Origin: Mytilisepta virgata | Lineage: Eukaryota > Mollusca > Bivalvia > Mytilida > Mytilidae | Assembly (NCBI GenBank): GCA_028015205.1 | Contig: CM051512.1 | Coordinates: 23,157,139 to 23,221,138, forward strand | Direction of reading: 5' to 3' | Length of the DNA: 64,000 nt | Shown: positions 59,715 to 64,000 of the stretch, piece by piece | How the letters are laid out: each line of letters begins with the position of its first letter | Position numbering within the stretch: position 1 is the stretch's first letter | Position numbers and translations under genes: made by a program | Notes under the pieces: model-generated | The model's database searches: none | Seen by the model: only the letters and a program-made list of their open reading frames with translations | What the model was told of the DNA's origin: nothing

Positions 59715-59966
59715 CTGCATAGTTAATAAATTCTCCGTCCTCTGTTTTTGCAAAATGTAATATTTCTTCAACCTCTTCATCCGACATTTTGTCCCCTAAT
59801 GTTGTCATGCATCTCCGGAAGTCTCGAACAGATATTTTCCCAGTTCCCTCCTTGTCCAGGACTTTAAACGCTTCTAGGATGTCACATTTCTCTTCGGATT
59901 TGGTATATATTCCTCCTCGCTTTATTACAAACTTTTCAACTTCCGCGAATGTAAGACGTCCACTGG
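59715..59966 (-). CDS. Calmodulin-like EF-hand protein, exon with EF2 end, EF3 and EF4
   Basis: 252 bp on the - strand, acceptor 'cattttgcag', donor 'g|gtaggt'. The first two bases complete an Ala codon. It encodes SGRLTFAEVEKFVIKRGG, the end of EF-hand 2, then EAFKVLDKEGTGKISVRDFR (EF-hand 3), then VEEILHFAKTEDGEFINYA (EF-hand 4). Loop 3 is D-K-E-G-T-G-K-I-S-V-R-D: position 12 is Asp rather than Glu, and position 3 is Glu. Loop 4 starts with Lys rather than Asp, so it is unlikely to bind Ca2+ in the usual way. Architecture resembles calmodulin, CALML4 or an essential myosin light chain. The exact orthologue is not determined. Confidence 0.9.
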
Positions 59967-60034
59967 CTGCAAAATGTAATTTTTATGCAATTAGATGAAT
60001 GCATGAATTTAATATCCAGTTGCATTTATTATAT

Positions 60035-60314
60035 ACATAATGTTGATGGAATATGAACACTGCTTTGAACTAGATCTAAACGCTGATCCAGATTTTTGAG
60101 GTGCTAGCTAAAAAGGTAACAGTCCACAGGAAGACACAGGACCCCATCCGGAAACATTATAATGAGTCAGAGCCGACCAGTCCTTGGGTCTTACTCCGAC
60201 ACGTCGCGTGCTTAGCGGAAAAGCAGCAAATGCCAATTTTAATGTCTTCGGTTTGTTTCGGCCGCGGATCGAACCCGCGACCTTCCGCCTTCGAGGCCAT
60301 CACGCTACAATGAG
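60035..60314 (-). mobile_element. tRNA-derived SINE, family S2, copy 2
   Basis: On the - strand: 'ggtctcattgtagcgtgatg' (A-box-like), 'gcgggttcgatccgcggccg' (B box), then the body with 'gacattaaaattggcatttg' and a roughly 53-bp block absent from copy 1. It sits in the sense orientation inside the EF-hand gene's intron. No clear target-site duplication was found. Confidence 0.85.
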
Positions 60315-61407
60315 ACCACCAAGGAGTCAATAAGATGACAGAAAGATGTGGGATTGATGTACATGATAAGACATGAGATAATAACCCATGCATTACTGAA
60401 CTATTATATCAAAAACAAGTTATACGAGCTGTTATTGTTGTTCTTTATCTTGAAATTCACCGTTCGGTACTCGACAATGAACCAAAAAAACGACCCCCTA
60501 CCAGCCAGATAAACAGAAAACTTTCAAATCAATTTAATACAATGTTTGTTTGTCACGTTAACCTTCTTTCCAAGGATATGCAACGAGTATTGAAAGCAAG
60601 AACATGCCATTTTGTGCTAGACAGACATCATATTGGAATAGTACTATTTACAACCTTGAATTATTTTTAAGTTTTTTCTCAATAAATAGCTTTTGATATG
60701 AAACAAATAATTTAGTTTTAGCGCTTTGGTAATTGAATTCTTCTTATAACACCCACATTTTCTGAATATTTATTGATGATAAAACACATCGAAAAAGAAA
60801 ATTTGTTGTTGTTTGGTCCACCAAGCGAATAATATGCATAAAGTATGATTTTACAGATTAAGATTTTTTACGTCAATGATCCATATATCATGTAAGTTAA
60901 ATTAATTTCCAGGACTGTCGACGATAAAAGTGCTAAATCGCTGACCTTATTACATTAATGCACTGTTTCTTGACACTTTATGACATCAGAATAATGACAT
61001 ATGGAGTGTGCACTAATAGATGTACTTTTCAAAAGCTCCTTCGGGGTTTTCAGTTCTTTTTATTAAATCGAGAGGACAATATGATTATTTGAATATTCAG
61101 TTCGCCTTCAGTAAACACACATTATAATTTAATAAATTTGCTTAATTTGAGGTTTTACGCCAATTCAGCGAAAAACATTCTATTTCTTGTGATTTTGGAA
61201 TATTGTTTCTTTTTTTTGGAACTTATAGTATACTATATTAAAAGGAACCTTTACAAATAAGCTTATTCTTACGGTGTCATGTGACATTATGAAATAGATT
61301 AATATGTAGCAGTAGTAGTTTGTTTAATTAGGTTTTTAGTTGAATAAGGTCAGTATCAGAAAACAAATTGCCTTATTCTTTTTATCGGTAATACATAACA
61401 AATTTTT

Positions 61408-61600
61408 AGCTCACCTGGCCTAAAAGCCGAGCCGATCATAGTTTAACATAGGACCCTATGGGAAATTCACCTGAAGATTTTCTTGACTGAAACCATTTGG
61501 CCAATTGGAACTAAAGTTGGTAACAATGGTCCTAAGGTGGCCCTTTTCAGAATTATATCCGATGACCTCGCCCGCCATCCAAGATGGCGGCAAGAGCCGA
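61408..61600 (+). repeat. G+C-richer dispersed repeat
   Basis: 'tagctcacctggcctaaaag', 'cataggaccctatgggaaat', 'catttggccaattggaacta', 'ccgccatccaagatggcgg'. It is related in wording to the tail of the 150-bp array at 10.5 kb ('gggctaattgagctcaaa'). The last phrase is a perfect short palindrome. Confidence 0.5.
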
Positions 61601-61609
61601 TTTTTATTT

Positions 61610-61742
61610 CAGGGGGGGGGGGGGCAAAAATGAAATGTTTGATCCTGTTTATTTTTTCGCCGAAATGTTGTTTCTGGATTTTTTTTTGGCCGCTATCGCG
61701 ACCTACATCCTTTCTTTTCATTTAGACCAAAAAATATCCCGA
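61610..61742 (+). repeat. Dispersed repeat R1, copy 3
   Basis: A G12 run, then 'tttgatcctgtttatttttt', 'cgccgaaatgttgt', 'ggccgctatcgcgac', 'cttttcatttagaccaaaaa'. Same orientation as 617-845. Confidence 0.65.
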
Positions 61743-61790
61743 TTGACACATTAACGATAAAATGTACTCAAAGGCATTTTTTCTTCTTAC

Positions 61791-61931
61791 CTGCAACATC
61801 TAACTCTTGTCTTGCTTCTTCCAGGTCATGCTCTGACGGATTCCATCCTAGACAACGTAGGAACGATCCAAGATCTCGAACTGACATCTTTCCTTTCCGT
61901 GACACAAACATTCCAAAAGCCTCTTTTAAGT
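61791..61931 (-). CDS. Calmodulin-like EF-hand protein, exon with EF1 and EF2 start
   Basis: 141 bp on the - strand, acceptor 'cttttcaatag', donor 'g|gtaaga'. It encodes LKEAFGMFVSRKGKMSVRDL, then GSFLRCLGWNPSEHDLEE and ARQELDVA. The order matches calmodulin's 'FKEAFSLF...LGTVMRSLGQNPTEAEL'. Loop 1 is one residue short and begins with Val, so EF-hand 1 cannot bind Ca2+ canonically. Loop 2 (D-V-A-A-S-G-R-L-T-F-A-E across the junction) keeps Asp at 1, Gly at 6 and Glu at 12. The start codon lies in an upstream exon not identified. The open frame extending to 62229 is intron read-through and lacks calmodulin similarity. Confidence 0.9.
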
Positions 61932-64000
61932 CTATTGAAAAGAAGTATAACGTCTTAGCAATTATGGTAAACCAGTTTTCCCAATTCCCAAATAATATGA
62001 AACTGGTGTGACATGGAAAGCGAGCGAAGCTTAAGGTTTCTAGGTTTGCTTTGTCGGTATTTAGAGAAACCTTCGTAATGTGATACTTGCGTCTGGATCC
62101 TTTTGTCTTGTCAAATTTGGGATTTTTTCGTAATATTTTTACTTTCTTGACACTAATAATGTTAAAAAAGTTGAGGTAAGTCAATAAATAACTTATTTTG
62201 TTCAAGATAATCTTTATCCACGTAATCACGTCGGAAGCAAATGGCGGAACGAGATTTGGTATGGCTGCCGCTATGTTGCTGAAACTTTTTAGCTGGCATA
62301 ATGTAGTGGGAATAATTCTATTGACATCGTATCCTTAAATAGCTTTTTACAATAGTAAAATTGTTTTGTTAATAGTAAATCGCATTTGAAGAGGTGGATA
62401 AACGATATTCTATTCAGATCACGACAACAGCAGATATATACCTTGCATGCCTCATGTTGTATAAATTAAGTTAAATGGCAATTCCATATTGACAGATGTT
62501 CGGAGCATCCACGACCCTGAACTTTGTCTAGTAAACCAGTGCAGTTTTGTACCAAAATATACCAACAAGATGTATTTTATTCTAAGTTGTATTCAATATT
62601 GTTTTCTTTAAATACTTTTTACGTAGCCTTGATGTATTTCGCGGACATTTGTTTAAAACGAGATAAACAAAAATTGGGAAATATAACATCATTGCTGAAT
62701 GCTTTTAACAAATGAAATTCTCGGCTTAAAACTTTTTACGTTGTGTAGTCAGACATTCTTTTAGAACAATTAGATTTATTGATGTATAAGTGCAACCGTC
62801 GTCTTCCATACATTTTCTAGATGAAAAAACACACACGAAAATATTCCAATCGAGATGCCCCGGCATAGTAATCACGACGAGTGATTATTTGATGGCCGCT
62901 TATGTCATATTAATCCATCTGGATGCTTTTATCATAACCGTGAGAATTGATTCTCATCATAAATGTCAAACTCAATGAATGAATGAAAGTAACTGCACCG
63001 GTTCAACTTCATTCATTATCCCCGGCTTGGGATGAATGTCGGCTTTTGATTGGCTTATGTGACGTCGGTTAATTCCCCCGTCTAATCGTTAAGGACCCTG
63101 GTTACCAAATTAAAATTTCTTATTTGCATTATTTATGCTTTAGTAAATACATACTTATAAATACGAACATTATTTAGCTGAAGACAGAGAAGACAAATTG
63201 CTTTCCAGTGACGTCAAAGCGATTTTTTATAATTAAAAATTATATTATATTCACTGCAGGTATGCAAATTAGGTTTTAGTGAATATGCAGGGTATAGTCC
63301 CTGATTGCAGCGTATTCGCCACATACTATTCTCAGTGTATTTGCAGCTTGTTCGCCATATATTCACTGCAGGTATGCAAATTAAGTTTGCGGTGAATATG
63401 CAGGGAATAGTCCCTGATTGCAGTGTATTCGCCACAGACTATTTGCCACATGCGAAATCTGAATGCTTAGTGAATAATCTGCGAATACAGATTTTAGCTG
63501 AAAGTCCATATTCGCAAGATCATCGCAGAATATTCGCTGAGTATTCGCCGCAGGGCCAAATTGTTCGTAAGGGCTACTAGTAATTTTTAAGGTCAAAACA
63601 CTGAATCAAAATATTTGGTTGCGACTTTAAATTAAGCAAAGCAAGGTCAAATCACAAACTTCATGAGAAACTTAGAATAAAAAATAAAGAGAACATTTTT
63701 GAAAACTTACAGTGAATTGATATTGTTTGGATTAAAAATTTAAAAATCAAGATAATGCCTGTGAAAAGTTTACATGTACAATGGCGATGACATTTTCTCG
63801 GAACTTATACGAAATGTTGTGCATAGTAAGCTATTTTCATACCGAAATAAAAAAATACAAAATCAGATTCCCTTTGAACTGATAACATCTAACGCCTTAA
63901 TATTAAAATATTATATTGGAAAAGGATTGGTTAGTCAAGAACTAGTTAATACGATTACTTCTGCTGTAAAATAGCTCTTTAAGGATGGGTTTCTGCTCGG
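61932..64000. other. Upstream region of the EF-hand gene; no exon identified
   Basis: The EF-hand gene's first exon or exons should lie here or beyond the window. No segment ending in the right phase at a good - strand donor was convincing. A 112-bp duplication lies at 63245-63468. The open segment 63774-63974 + is unrecognised. Confidence 0.5.
63245..63468 (+). repeat. 112-bp tandem duplication rich in TATTCGC
   Basis: 'attcactgcaggtatgcaaa' begins at about 63249 and again at 63361. Each unit continues 'gaatatgcaggg(a/t)atagtc' and 'cctgattgcag(c/t)gtattc'. 'attcgc' and its complement recur further until about 63550. Overlapping open frames on both strands are repeat by-products. Confidence 0.85.

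Larger units (their letters stand above)
59967..61790 (-). other. Intron of the EF-hand gene
   Basis: 1824 bp on the - strand, GT-AG. It includes SINE S2 copy 2 (60035-60314), a repeat with 'tagctcacctggcctaaaag' (61408-61600) and R1 copy 3 (61610-61742) with a G12 run. Confidence 0.8.

Noticed and set aside
61483..61725. Open frames on both strands across 61.5-61.7 kb
   Set aside because: They cover dispersed repeats and a G12 run inside the EF-hand gene's intron.
61768..62229. 153-codon - strand open frame as a complete EF-hand protein
   Set aside because: Only its part from 61931 to 61791 resembles calmodulin. The upstream part is intron read-through across the acceptor 'caatag', and the end runs past the donor.

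Overview
This is animal nuclear DNA: A+T-rich, gene-poor, with GT-AG introns and many small repeats. The repeat types (two tRNA-derived SINE families with target-site duplications, truncated reverse-transcriptase elements, foldback and MITE-like elements, and very frequent TACATGTA) and the protein sequences suggest a lophotrochozoan, most likely a bivalve mollusc. A mussel is my best guess, but this is inference from sequence character rather than a database match.

The one large gene is a KCNQ (Kv7) voltage-gated potassium channel on the + strand. Eleven coding exons lie between 19574 and 40553. They join in frame (2008 nt, one leading base plus 668 codons and a stop) and cover S1 to S6, the GYGD filter, the calmodulin-binding helices A and B, helix C, the coiled-coil helix D and the stop codon. 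The cytoplasmic N-terminal exon is not in the window, so at least 19.5 kb of upstream sequence belongs to intron 1 or to an upstream gene-free region. Transmembrane details lean towards KCNQ1 (Leu at the retigabine-Trp site in S5, Val at the external TEA site), while helix C reads like KCNQ2-5.

A second gene, on the - strand near the right end (61931 down to 59715), encodes a calmodulin-like protein with four degenerate EF-hand motifs. Two internal exons are clear. Its first exon is not found and its last exon is only a weak candidate. A lone 105-codon open segment at 48531-48846, with an acceptor in front and AATAAA just behind its stop, is an unassigned candidate terminal exon.

Layout: 1-19573 gene-free, with a roughly 145-bp higher-order repeat (2430-3950), hairpin clusters, a 17-unit 40-bp satellite (5141-5820), a 150-bp tandem array (9590-10560) and SINEs; 19574-40553 the KCNQ gene with repeat-rich introns (32-bp minisatellite, 530-bp MITE pair in inverted orientation, broken reverse transcriptase 144 bp before an exon); 40554-58800 intergenic, with repeat remnants, a local segmental duplication and palindromes; 58840-61931 the EF-hand gene; 61932-64000 no supported gene, with a 112-bp duplication at 63.2-63.5 kb. 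I found no rRNA, functional tRNA, CRISPR array or prokaryotic feature.
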